Both the position numbers and the translations under genes were made by a program. From NCBI GenBank assembly GCA_019636335.1, contig JAHBXR010000009.1, forward strand, positions 1 through 64,000: a stretch of DNA of 64,000 bases. Direction: 5' to 3'. The notes below the pieces were generated by a model. That model was not told the DNA's origin. It saw only the letters and a program-made list of their open reading frames with translations, and did not search any database. This stretch comes from Pirellulales bacterium (lineage in GTDB: Bacteria > Planctomycetota > Planctomycetia > Pirellulales > JAEUIK01). Shown in pieces: positions 1-7,915 of this stretch (position 1 is its first letter; each line of letters starts with the position of its first letter).

Positions 1-93
1 GAGAATCAGCCATTTCAAGCGGTCGCCAAACTCGGCGTGCCGCAAAACGAACACCGGCCGTGCCGGATCTCTCTGCTCGCTGTTGGGCGACAT
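1..93 (-). CDS. N-terminus of an unknown protein, cut by left edge
   Basis: An open frame reads leftward from an ATG at 93-91 to the window edge, 31 codons with no stop. It is preceded by a GGGAG Shine-Dalgarno-like stretch about 9 bases upstream of the ATG. The start reads MSPNSEQRDPARPVFVLRHA and continues as a mildly hydrophobic stretch. I do not recognise the family from so short a piece. Support comes from the start context and the in-frame run only, so it may be a chance frame. It would be transcribed in the same direction as the adjacent tRNA gene. Confidence 0.4.
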   Translation of the reverse strand, partial: MSPNSEQRDPARPVFVLRHAEFGDRLKWLIL

Positions 94-279
94 GATCGTG
101 CTCCCAGGCTGGACCACCTTTGCTTGTCCAACTTTGTGAAAGAGCAACATCAATGCCATGGCAATACAATCCGCAGGGGATGGCCACAATCCGCCAGGCA
201 TTGGATGCCCGAATCGCGCGAGGAAATCGCGCGTCTGCTCAAAGAAGAAGAATCGACGAATTGCGTCGATCAGGAAAAA

Positions 280-361
<82 letters not shown>

Positions 362-486
362 AAGAAACGCACTCGAACGTGCGTCTCGGTAGTTTGGAAC
401 GCCCTGCTGGGGGCGTCAAGCCGAACCTCCACGCGCCCGCCACCTGCGGCTGAGCGGCCTCGCGCTCTCCGGTATAATCGTCTCCC

Positions 487-1440
487 ATGACCGTCGCCTC
501 GCAGCCTGCCATCCTGCTTCTCTCGGCCGATCGTCGCGAAGTGCGGCGGTGGACCGCCGCGCTCGAGACCGTCGCGGCGCAGCTCTGGCTCTCGGCCGAC
601 GACGTGCCCACAGGCGAAGCGCTCGTCGCTCGACCCCTCGTCGTCGTCACCGAGGGCCCCGACGAAGCTCTGCGCCACCCAAGACTCCAACCGCTCGACA
701 CGCTCGAGCACGGGCTGGTTCGATTGGGGCGGGGGGATTCGAGCGAAGTGATCTTCGCGCTGGGGCAATTCGCCGAGCCCACCACGCCCGTGGCAGCGGC
801 GATTGAAGTCGATCTGCCGGTCGACGTCTCGGCGCGCGAATTGGCGCTCGTCTGCCGCCTGCTCGGCGAGATCGTCTGGCTGCGTCGCGCCGTGCGCGCC
901 GGCGGACACGAACGAGAGCAACTGCGCGAGCAGGCCCACACCGACGAACTGACCGGGCTGCCCAATCGCCGCGCGTGGGACGATGCGCTGGCTCGTCTGA
1001 CGGACGACGAGCTGCGGTCGTGCGTCGTGGCGATCTTCGATCTCGATCACTTCAAGCAGGTCAACGACCGCGCCGGGCATCTCGTCGGAGACACCGTGCT
1101 GCGTGCCGCGGCCGGGGCGCTCGCCGGCAGTATTCGCCGACATGATTCTGTAGCACGTTTGGGTGGGGACGAGTTCGGGCTGATTCTGACCGAACTCGCG
1201 CCCGCTTCGGTCGAAGGCGTGCTCGCGCGGCTGCGCGCCGAGATCGCCCGCTCGACGAGCGAAATCATTACGCCTTCCGTAACCGTCAGCGTCGGCTACG
1301 CCGTGGTGGCGCCGTCAGAAGCGGAAAAAGCGCGTGCTGGTGCGGTGTGGGCGTGCTTCGCCGCGGCCGACCGTGCGTTGCGTCAGGCGAAGCTCGCGGG
1401 GCGCGATCGCGCCATCGCCGCGCCGGCGGCGGAACCGTAG
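487..1440 (+). CDS. GGDEF-domain diguanylate cyclase
   Basis: This 317-residue protein probably makes cyclic di-GMP from two GTP. The C-terminal half is a canonical GGDEF domain. DELTGLPNR lies at about 153-161, the metal-binding FDLDHF at 184-189, and an intact GGDEF active site at 226-230. An RxxD inhibitory I-site (RRHD, 217-220) sits five residues before it, so product feedback inhibition is expected. Residues 1-130 look like a degenerate receiver-type or other alpha/beta domain without an obvious phospho-acceptor pair; I cannot name it. A short charged helix (about 130-150) links the halves. There is no membrane segment, so it should be cytoplasmic. It stands alone, divergent from the tRNA gene. 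Confidence 0.9.
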   Translation: MTVASQPAILLLSADRREVRRWTAALETVAAQLWLSADDVPTGEALVARPLVVVTEGPDEALRHPRLQPLDTLEHGLVRLGRGDSSEVIFALGQFAEPTTPVAAAIEVDLPVDVSARELALVCRLLGEIVWLRRAVRAGGHEREQLREQAHTDELTGLPNRRAWDDALARLTDDELRSCVVAIFDLDHFKQVNDRAGHLVGDTVLRAAAGALAGSIRRHDSVARLGGDEFGLILTELAPASVEGVLARLRAEIARSTSEIITPSVTVSVGYAVVAPSEAEKARAGAVWACFAAADRALRQAKLAGRDRAIAAPAAEP

Positions 1441-1657
1441 GCCCGCTGCGGTGTTGGTGTCCCGGCAGCGAGAAGCATCGCGAGACCGCGAATTCGCTGG
1501 CCACCGCGTGTGACCAATCGCCATTAGAATCTTGAATACAAGCACTTCTGCCGTCCGAGGGCCCGTTGGTGAATTGTCGAGGCACGATTTCACCGTTACA
1601 CTGCTAACAGCCGGCGGCACTGTCCGCGCGCGTGTCGCCCTCGGAAGTGGAGACCTC

Positions 1658-2977
1658 ATGAGTCCATCTGTCGCCAAACGCGAAAACTCTGCCACGGAAG
1701 TCGCGCGACTTCAACTCGGCGATCGTGACTTCGAACTACCGGTCGTGGTCGGCACCGAGCAGGAACGCGCGATCGATATCTCGAGCCTGCGCGCTGCGAC
1801 GGGCCACGTCACGCTCGACGAAGGCTACGTCAACACCGGCGCCACGCTCAGCTCGATCACCTATCTCGACGGCGAGAAGGGAATCTTGCGCTACCGCGGG
1901 TATCCGATCGAGGTGCTCGCCGAGCGCTGCGACTTCATCGAGGTGGCCTACCTGCTCATGTACGGCGAGTTGCCCAACGTGCAGCAGCTCGAGAAGTTCC
2001 GCGCGTCGTTGCGGCGGCACACGATGCTGCACGAGGACATGCGGTCGTTCTACAACGGCTTTCCGCGCGACGCGCACCCGATGGCCATCCTCAGCTCGGT
2101 GGTCGGCGCGCTGTCGACGTTCTATCAGGACTATCTGAACCCACGCGATCCGCGGCAGGTCGAGGTCTCGATCTTCCGCCTGCTGGCCAAGCTGCCGACC
2201 ATCGCGGCCTACAGCTACAAGAAGTCGATCGGCCAGCCCTTCGTCTATCCGCAGAACGATCTGAACTACTGCCAGAACTTCCTGCAGATGATGTTCGCCG
2301 TACCGAGCGAGCCCTACGAGCTCGACGCCGATTTCGTCGACGCCTTGAACCTGCTGCTGATCGTGCATGCCGACCACGAGCAGAACTGCAGCACCTCGAC
2401 GGTGCGCATGGTGGGATCGAGCGACGCGAATCTCTTCGCCTCGATCTCGGCCGGCATCTGCGCGCTGTGGGGGCCGCTGCACGGCGGCGCCAACCAGGCC
2501 TGCGTCGAGATGCTCGAAAAGATCCTGGCCGATGGCGGCAACGTGCGCAAGTACGTCAACCTGGCCAAAGAAAAGAACAGCGGCTTCCGCCTGATGGGCT
2601 TCGGCCACCGCGTCTACAAGAATTTCGATCCGCGGGCCAAGATCATCAAGCAGACCTGCGATCGCCTGCTGACCAAGCGGAAGATCAAGGACCCCATCTT
2701 CGACATCGCGCAAGAGTTGGAAGAAGTGGCCCTGTCGGATCCCTACTTCATCGAGAAGAAGCTCTACCCGAACGTCGATTTCTACTCGGGCGTGATCTAC
2801 CGCGCGATCGGTATTCCGATACAGATGTTCACGGTGCTGTTTGCGATGGGGCGTCTGCCGGGTTGGATCGCCCACTGGCTCGAAATGCATGCCTCGCCCG
2901 GCAAGAAGATCTGCCGGCCACGGCAGATTTACACGGGCGAGACCGAACGCTCGTTCATTCCTTTGGAGCAACGCTAG
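1658..2977 (+). CDS. gltA: Citrate synthase
   Basis: Condenses acetyl-CoA and oxaloacetate to citrate at the entry of the TCA cycle. The 439-residue protein carries the family signatures HADHEQNCSTSTVRM, WGPLHGGAN and GFGHRVYKNFDPRA. The catalytic triad is present: His275 (GPLHGG), His317 (GHRVYK) and Asp374 (NVDFYSG), each 11-12 residues offset from E. coli GltA His264/His305/Asp362. I chose the ATG at 1658 because GGAAGTGGAG precedes it closely and the homologous N-terminus begins here. The frame stays open upstream to 1532, but that extension does not resemble the family. Length fits the large type II-like bacterial enzymes. It appears to be a single transcription unit with a long downstream spacer. 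Confidence 0.96.
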   Translation: MSPSVAKRENSATEVARLQLGDRDFELPVVVGTEQERAIDISSLRAATGHVTLDEGYVNTGATLSSITYLDGEKGILRYRGYPIEVLAERCDFIEVAYLLMYGELPNVQQLEKFRASLRRHTMLHEDMRSFYNGFPRDAHPMAILSSVVGALSTFYQDYLNPRDPRQVEVSIFRLLAKLPTIAAYSYKKSIGQPFVYPQNDLNYCQNFLQMMFAVPSEPYELDADFVDALNLLLIVHADHEQNCSTSTVRMVGSSDANLFASISAGICALWGPLHGGANQACVEMLEKILADGGNVRKYVNLAKEKNSGFRLMGFGHRVYKNFDPRAKIIKQTCDRLLTKRKIKDPIFDIAQELEEVALSDPYFIEKKLYPNVDFYSGVIYRAIGIPIQMFTVLFAMGRLPGWIAHWLEMHASPGKKICRPRQIYTGETERSFIPLEQR

Positions 2978-3075
2978 CGACGAGAAGAGCTGGGGAGCAC
3001 GCTCCCGCGAACCGCGCCTTGCGAGGGAACAGCGTCGGCGCGTCCTGCCTCATCCGCGGTCCGGCTGAGGTCTCT

Positions 3076-3120
3076 GATTTCGGGTTGCAGTCATCGTCTT
3101 GCGGCGGGCAGCCTGAAATC
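3076..3120 (+). terminator. Stem-loop downstream of gltA
   Basis: A 13-bp stem pairs 3076-3088 (GATTTCGGGTTGC) with 3108-3120 (GCAGCCTGAAATC). Two of the pairs are G-U wobbles, and the loop is 19 bases. It lies about 100 bases after the citrate synthase stop. No U-tract follows, so it could be a 3' mRNA-stabilising hairpin or a factor-dependent terminator element. The assignment is tentative. Confidence 0.35.
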
Positions 3121-3256
3121 GGATACCTGGGCATACACTCGGGCCTATCTCCAGCGTTGCCTCGCGCCCTGGGCCGAAGCGCCGTTTCGCGATTCCATAC
3201 CGCTGCCAGGGTCGCACACGCCCCGGATGCGTTTACCCCAGAGGGAAGTTCCTCCG

Positions 3257-4780
3257 ATGTCGAAAAACGTCGTCATCTTCTGGCCGGGCGATTACCGCGC
3301 CGAGCCCAATCAACTGGCCGTGCCGCAGGTTCGCGAAACCACCGAGCAGTTGAGCCGCGCGCTGAAGAAGCTGGGCCGCAAGCCACGTGTGATTCGCTCG
3401 TTCCTCCGCAAGCCGCACGAATCGATCGAGCATCTCGGCCCGGTCGACGACCCGATGATCGGCGTCTTCTGCCACTGGACCTACGGCCCCCACACCTGCG
3501 ACGGCGTGGTCGGCAAGGACAATCCGTTGCTCTTGGCCTCGAATTTCTCGGGCATGTGGCCGGGACTGGTCGCGCTGCTCAATACCAGCGCCTGCCTGAC
3601 GAGCCTCGACCGGCAGCACTCGCGCATCTGGACCGACGCCGGCGACTGGACCAAGGATCGGCGGTTCATGGAGCAACTCGACGAATGGTGCGCGTCGGGG
3701 CAGATCCGCCATCCGGCCGACGAGCTGCACTACTCGGCGCCCGTCTCCGAAGGGGCCGCCGCCACGGCCGAAGAGGTCCACCGCGAGATCAAGCAGCGCC
3801 GCATCATGGCGCTGATGCTGGGCGATACGTCGATGGGCATGATCAATGGCTACTTCGGCTCGCGACTGCTGGCGCCGATCGGCTTCACCGAGCATAAGGT
3901 CGACCAGGCCTGGCTGATTAGCCGCGGCAAGTTCATTACGGATCGCCGCATCGACGACACCTTCAATTTCGTGGTCGAACATGGCGTGAAGTTCCACTGG
4001 CACGAAGAAGGGGCCGAAGACTTCACCCCCGAGGCGACCCGCGAACAGTTGCGCATGTACTTGACCGTGCTCGACCTGGTCGACGAGTTCAAGGCAGACT
4101 GCTTGGGCTGGCAGTATCAGTTGGGCCTGCTGCCGCTGTTGCCTCCCTCCGACTTCTGCGAAGGCTTGCTCAACAGCGTTTGCCGCCCCGAGTCGAACGG
4201 CGACGTGATCATCACCTCGACCGAGGCCGACCAGGGCAGTCTCGTGCCGATGGAGATGATGAAGCGCCTGTTGAAGAAGAAGGGGCTGCACCAGGGCGTG
4301 ATGTTCCACGACGTGCGCTGGGGCGCGCGGCACAAGGGACGCTTCCTGTGGGTGCTGTTGAACAGCGGTTCCTGCGGGGCGTATGCCTTCAATCACGATC
4401 CCTCGACGCTCGAAGGCGTACACAGCTATCGCCAGCCGAAGGGCTACTTCCCCGTGCCCGGCGGCACCTTCGCCGGCGAGAGCCTGCCCGGCGACATGAC
4501 CTGGGCCCGCGCCTATCTGAACCGTGGCGAGTTGTGGATGGACATCGGCCGGGGCGAAGTCGTCAAGCTCCCCCCCAAGGTGCGCGACGAATGGTGGAAC
4601 GGCACGACGCGGCAGTGGCCCTTCATGGCGGCCGACCTGGGCTGCTCGATGGAGACCGTCATGGCCCACTACCAGAGCAATCACGTGGCCGTGGCCTACG
4701 GCGATATCTTCGGCGAGATGGTGGCCCTGTCGCAGTCGCTGGGCTTCAAGGTCCGCATCCTCTCGTCGGCCAAGAAGTAA
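3257..4780 (+). CDS. L-fucose/L-arabinose isomerase-like protein
   Basis: A soluble 507-residue protein that I place in the FucI/AraA-like superfamily from its overall pattern: an N-terminal alpha/beta region (KNVVIFWPGDYR), a middle region rich in HWH and acidic residues (VKFHWHEEGAED at about 237-248), and a C-terminal beta region ending HYQSNHVAVAYGD. Such proteins in planctomycetes are usually annotated as fucose isomerase, but the substrate has not been established and I cannot identify the metal ligands with certainty. The ATG at 3257 is preferred to the upstream in-frame start at 3227 because GAGGGAAG precedes it. It is flanked by citrate synthase and the mfnB pair, neither of which explains its role. 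Confidence 0.6.
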   Translation: MSKNVVIFWPGDYRAEPNQLAVPQVRETTEQLSRALKKLGRKPRVIRSFLRKPHESIEHLGPVDDPMIGVFCHWTYGPHTCDGVVGKDNPLLLASNFSGMWPGLVALLNTSACLTSLDRQHSRIWTDAGDWTKDRRFMEQLDEWCASGQIRHPADELHYSAPVSEGAAATAEEVHREIKQRRIMALMLGDTSMGMINGYFGSRLLAPIGFTEHKVDQAWLISRGKFITDRRIDDTFNFVVEHGVKFHWHEEGAEDFTPEATREQLRMYLTVLDLVDEFKADCLGWQYQLGLLPLLPPSDFCEGLLNSVCRPESNGDVIITSTEADQGSLVPMEMMKRLLKKKGLHQGVMFHDVRWGARHKGRFLWVLLNSGSCGAYAFNHDPSTLEGVHSYRQPKGYFPVPGGTFAGESLPGDMTWARAYLNRGELWMDIGRGEVVKLPPKVRDEWWNGTTRQWPFMAADLGCSMETVMAHYQSNHVAVAYGDIFGEMVALSQSLGFKVRILSSAKK

Positions 4781-4816
4781 CCGACCGCTCGATGATCGCT
4801 GTTTAGGGATGGCCCC

Positions 4817-5380
4817 ATGTCGGCCGCACGTACCGAAATCTGGTTGCGCAACAACCGCCGAGCGCTCGCGCTCGGCATGCTGGGACCGCTACTTATCGCG
4901 AGCATCGGCGTAGCCCTCGTCCCCCTGTCCTCGGGCGATGGCTTCCTCGGTCGCGGTTCGTTCTACCTGGGCATTCTGCTCGTGGTGTTCGGCACGATCT
5001 CGACGTCGCTGTTGCTCGTGGAAATATCTCGTCCCCGTCTGGCCTACCGCGATGGTCACCTGCTCGTGCGTCTGCGGAATGGCCCGCCGGTGCGCGTGCC
5101 GATCGAGATCGTCGAATGTTTCCTGCTCGGGCAGGGGCCCAGCATGCTCACGGGGCACTACGATCCGCGCGACACCTCGACCATCGTCGTGCGGCTCGAC
5201 GAGCGGGCCGAAGATTGGGCACAAGTCGAGGTGAAGCCGGCGCTCGGTAGCTGGTGCGGCGGGCACATCACGATCCGCGGTACCTGGTGCGAGCCGCTCA
5301 ACGTCGACTTCGTCCGTCGTCTCAACGCCCGACTCGCCGAAGTGCAACGCGCCGCCCAACAAATGCGGGTGGCCGGATGA
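4817..5380 (+). CDS. Two-helix membrane protein with cytoplasmic domain, unknown
   Basis: A 187-residue protein of unknown function. Two hydrophobic helices are visible at about residues 17-36 and 48-70, followed by a roughly 110-residue soluble beta-rich domain (VRLRNGPPVRVPIEIVE onward) that could resemble a bacterial PH-like domain, a guess from pattern only. Its stop codon overlaps the next start (ATGA at 5377-5380), so the two genes are translationally coupled. The partner is the mfnB homologue, hence a link to C1-cofactor chemistry or simply shared expression. It starts 36 bases after the FucI-like gene, so a three-gene operon is likely. Confidence 0.7.
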   Translation: MSAARTEIWLRNNRRALALGMLGPLLIASIGVALVPLSSGDGFLGRGSFYLGILLVVFGTISTSLLLVEISRPRLAYRDGHLLVRLRNGPPVRVPIEIVECFLLGQGPSMLTGHYDPRDTSTIVVRLDERAEDWAQVEVKPALGSWCGGHITIRGTWCEPLNVDFVRRLNARLAEVQRAAQQMRVAG

Positions 5381-6090
5381 CCAGACTGCTCGTCAGCGTT
5401 CGCGATGCGCACGAGGCGCTGGCAGCGCTCGACGGTAATGCCGATCTCATCGACGTGAAAGAGCCGCATCGCGGGGCGCTGGGCGCCGCCGATGCCGACA
5501 CGATCCAATCGGTCGTGCGCGCGATCGACGGGCGCGTGCCTACCAGTGCCGCGCTCGGCGAGCTGACCGAGTTGGCCAGCGATGAGCTCGGCAGCCAGCG
5601 TCCAAGCGCGCTATTCCACACCGCGACGGACTTCGCCAAGGTCGGGCTCGCGGGCTGCGAACGCCATGGCGACTGGCCCCAGCGCTGGCGAGCCTCGCTA
5701 GCACAACTTCCACCGGAGACACAGCGTGTCGCTGTCGTCTATGCCGACTGGCAGTCATGCGGCGCCCCAGAGCCCTTCACGGTCTTGCGACACGCCGTAG
5801 AGTTGGAATGCCGCGCGATCCTCGTCGATACGTTCGATAAATCTCGCGGCGGGCTGGTCGATCTGTGGACGCCCACGGAGTTGGCTCGCTACCTGGCGGC
5901 AATCCGCGCCGAACGGATGCTGGCAGTCATCGGCGGATCGCTCACGGCGAGCACGATCCCCTCGGTCGCGGCGCTCCGTCCCGACTACATCGCCCTCCGC
6001 GGAGCCGCCTGCCGCGGCGACCGCACGGGCACGATCGACGCCACGCTCGTCCGCCAACTGGCCAATCTGGTAACCACCTGCACGGCGTGA
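5377..6090 (+). CDS. mfnB: (5-formylfuran-3-yl)methyl phosphate synthase, MfnB family
   Basis: Archaeal MfnB condenses two glyceraldehyde-3-phosphate molecules to 4-(hydroxymethyl)-2-furancarboxaldehyde phosphate, the first step to the furan of methanofuran. This 237-residue protein shows the family pattern throughout: LLVSVRD at the start, DLIDVKEP with Lys28, FAKVGLAG with Lys88, VDTFDKSRGGL with Asp151 and Lys155, and LRGAACRGDRTGTID near the end. These match the lysines and aspartate I recall as catalytic in the Methanocaldococcus enzyme. Length fits the family. In bacteria the gene belongs to tetrahydromethanopterin/methanofuran C1 pathways, which planctomycetes are known to carry. No other C1 gene is in the window. 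Its start overlaps the upstream stop (ATGA). Confidence 0.88.
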   Translation: MTRLLVSVRDAHEALAALDGNADLIDVKEPHRGALGAADADTIQSVVRAIDGRVPTSAALGELTELASDELGSQRPSALFHTATDFAKVGLAGCERHGDWPQRWRASLAQLPPETQRVAVVYADWQSCGAPEPFTVLRHAVELECRAILVDTFDKSRGGLVDLWTPTELARYLAAIRAERMLAVIGGSLTASTIPSVAALRPDYIALRGAACRGDRTGTIDATLVRQLANLVTTCTA

Positions 6091-6245
6091 GTCCTCCGAA
6101 TCGTCCCAGCCGATTGACTTGCCCCTCCGGCATGCGGGACAATTGAACTGCCCGCAGTTCCCGGCCGTGCGGCAACTCCTTCTTCCCCACGGCTCTTTCC
6201 CCTGAGAACAGGCATCCTCCGGAACGAGAAAGTTCGAGGCGTTCG

Positions 6246-7877
6246 ATGACCGCTCTGCTGACCACCCTCTGCATCGTGATGGCGACCCCATCGGCCACTC
6301 CGCCGGACACCGTCGTCGTCTGCCCGCCGGTCTTTCGCCAGACCCTCGCGCCCTGGGTCAAGTATCGCGAGCAGCAGGGGCACAAGCTGCGCATCGTCTC
6401 GAGCGAAGGCACGGCCGAAGACGTTCGCGATCGCATTCGCAAGGTCGCCAAAGAAGGAAATCTAAAGAACATACTCATCGTCGGCGACGCCGATCCCGCG
6501 ATGGAGACCGATCCCCAGGTGCGTGCCCGCAGCGTGCCGATCCACTTTGCCGAGGCGAAGGTGAATATCCACTGGGGCAAAGAGAAAGACATCCCGACCG
6601 ACAACTGGTACGCCGATCTCGACGACGACCATCTGCCCGACGTCGCCATCGGCCGTCTGCCGGTCGATTCGCCCGAGGAGTTGAAGCTCGTGCTGGGCAA
6701 GATCTTCGCCCACGAGCAGGACGCCGATCAGGGCGGCTGGCGCCGGCGCGTGAACTTCGTGGCGGGCATGGGGGGCTTCAGCCCGCTGGCCGACTCGGTG
6801 CTCGAGTCCTCGGCCAAGCAGATGATCACCGAAGGCATTCCCGCCGGCTACGATGTCTCGATGACGTACGGCAGTTGGCGCAGCGCCTACTGCCCCGATC
6901 CGCGCCTGTTCCACGACGCGGCATTCGCGCGATTCAACGAAGGCTCGCTCTTCTGGGTCTATATCGGGCACGGTCAGCGGCACGAGCTCGACCGCGTGAA
7001 GGTGCCCGGCAACCAGTTTCACATCTTCGCGAACGAAGACGTCCCCAAGCTCAACTGCGAGCACGGTCCGCCGATTGCCATCTTCCTGGCGTGCTATACC
7101 TGTGCCCTGGATCACCCGCGCGATTCGCTGGGCGAGGAACTGCTGCGCCGGCAGGGAGGGCCCGTCGCCGTGATGGGGGGGACGCGCGTCACGATGCCTT
7201 ACGCGATGAGCGTCATGGCGACGGAACTTCTGTCCGAGTGTTTCGGCAAGCGGTGCGAAACGCTGGGCGAAATCATTCTCCATGCCAAGCGCGCGATGGT
7301 CGAGTCGCCCCGTAGCGATCCGCAAAGCCGCGCCATCGACCAGATGGCCCGCACGCTCAACAGCAAATCGACCGATCTCAAGGCCGAACGGGCCGAGAAC
7401 GTGCTCGTCTTCAACCTGCTGGGCGATCCGCTGCTGCGGCTGCAATATCCGCAGGACGCCACCGTCTCGACGCTGAGCGCGGCGGACGCCGGCTCGGTCA
7501 TCGAGGTGACGGGCACCAGCCCCATCGACGGCCCCTGCGAAGTGGATCTCTGCGTGCGGCGCGACCGCCTGCGAATGCGGCCCCCCGTGCGTGCCCGCTA
7601 TCAGGAAGCGGATTCAGCCCTGGCGGCCTATCAACCAATCTACGAGCGGGCCAACGATCGCCGCTGGGTCACCGTGACCACCGAAGTACGCGACGGCAAG
7701 TATACCGCCAGGCTCGCAGTCCCCCGCGAGGCCCACGGCGCCTGCTGCGTGCGGGCATTCGTTTCCGGGAAAGAAGGGGTGGCGTTGGGAGCCCAGGAAA
7801 TCGAGATCCGCCGTGCCGCGGCGCCCGAACCTGATCCGGCCACCGGCGCCGCGACGACGGGCGGCAGCGCGAGCTGA
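6246..7877 (+). CDS. Gingipain-like C25 family peptidase, exported
   Basis: A 543-residue protein beginning with a short hydrophobic export signal (about residues 1-17). The body matches the caspase-like peptidase C25 fold: an N-terminal alpha/beta subdomain (KNILIVGDAD, then DVAIGRLPV) and the catalytic pair His242 in YIGHG and Cys283 in LACYTC. Gingipains use the same His/Cys dyad after arginine or lysine cleavage; specificity here is not predictable. There is no obvious type IX secretion C-terminal domain. The last 100 or so residues look like a beta-rich, possibly Ig-like, region. It is separated by only 38 bases from the AsmA-like gene downstream, so the two are probably co-transcribed. 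Confidence 0.82.
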   Translation: MTALLTTLCIVMATPSATPPDTVVVCPPVFRQTLAPWVKYREQQGHKLRIVSSEGTAEDVRDRIRKVAKEGNLKNILIVGDADPAMETDPQVRARSVPIHFAEAKVNIHWGKEKDIPTDNWYADLDDDHLPDVAIGRLPVDSPEELKLVLGKIFAHEQDADQGGWRRRVNFVAGMGGFSPLADSVLESSAKQMITEGIPAGYDVSMTYGSWRSAYCPDPRLFHDAAFARFNEGSLFWVYIGHGQRHELDRVKVPGNQFHIFANEDVPKLNCEHGPPIAIFLACYTCALDHPRDSLGEELLRRQGGPVAVMGGTRVTMPYAMSVMATELLSECFGKRCETLGEIILHAKRAMVESPRSDPQSRAIDQMARTLNSKSTDLKAERAENVLVFNLLGDPLLRLQYPQDATVSTLSAADAGSVIEVTGTSPIDGPCEVDLCVRRDRLRMRPPVRARYQEADSALAAYQPIYERANDRRWVTVTTEVRDGKYTARLAVPREAHGACCVRAFVSGKEGVALGAQEIEIRRAAAPEPDPATGAATTGGSAS

Positions 7878-7915
7878 ACGTTCCGCACCGAACGACCACG
7901 GATGCGAGATCGGTC

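Noticed and set aside
1532-1657. N-terminal extension of citrate synthase
   Set aside because: Not homologous to citrate synthases; the ribosome-binding site points to 1658.
6246-7877. Calling the C25 protein a type IX-secreted gingipain
   Set aside because: No C-terminal sorting domain is visible and the phylum does not generally use that system.
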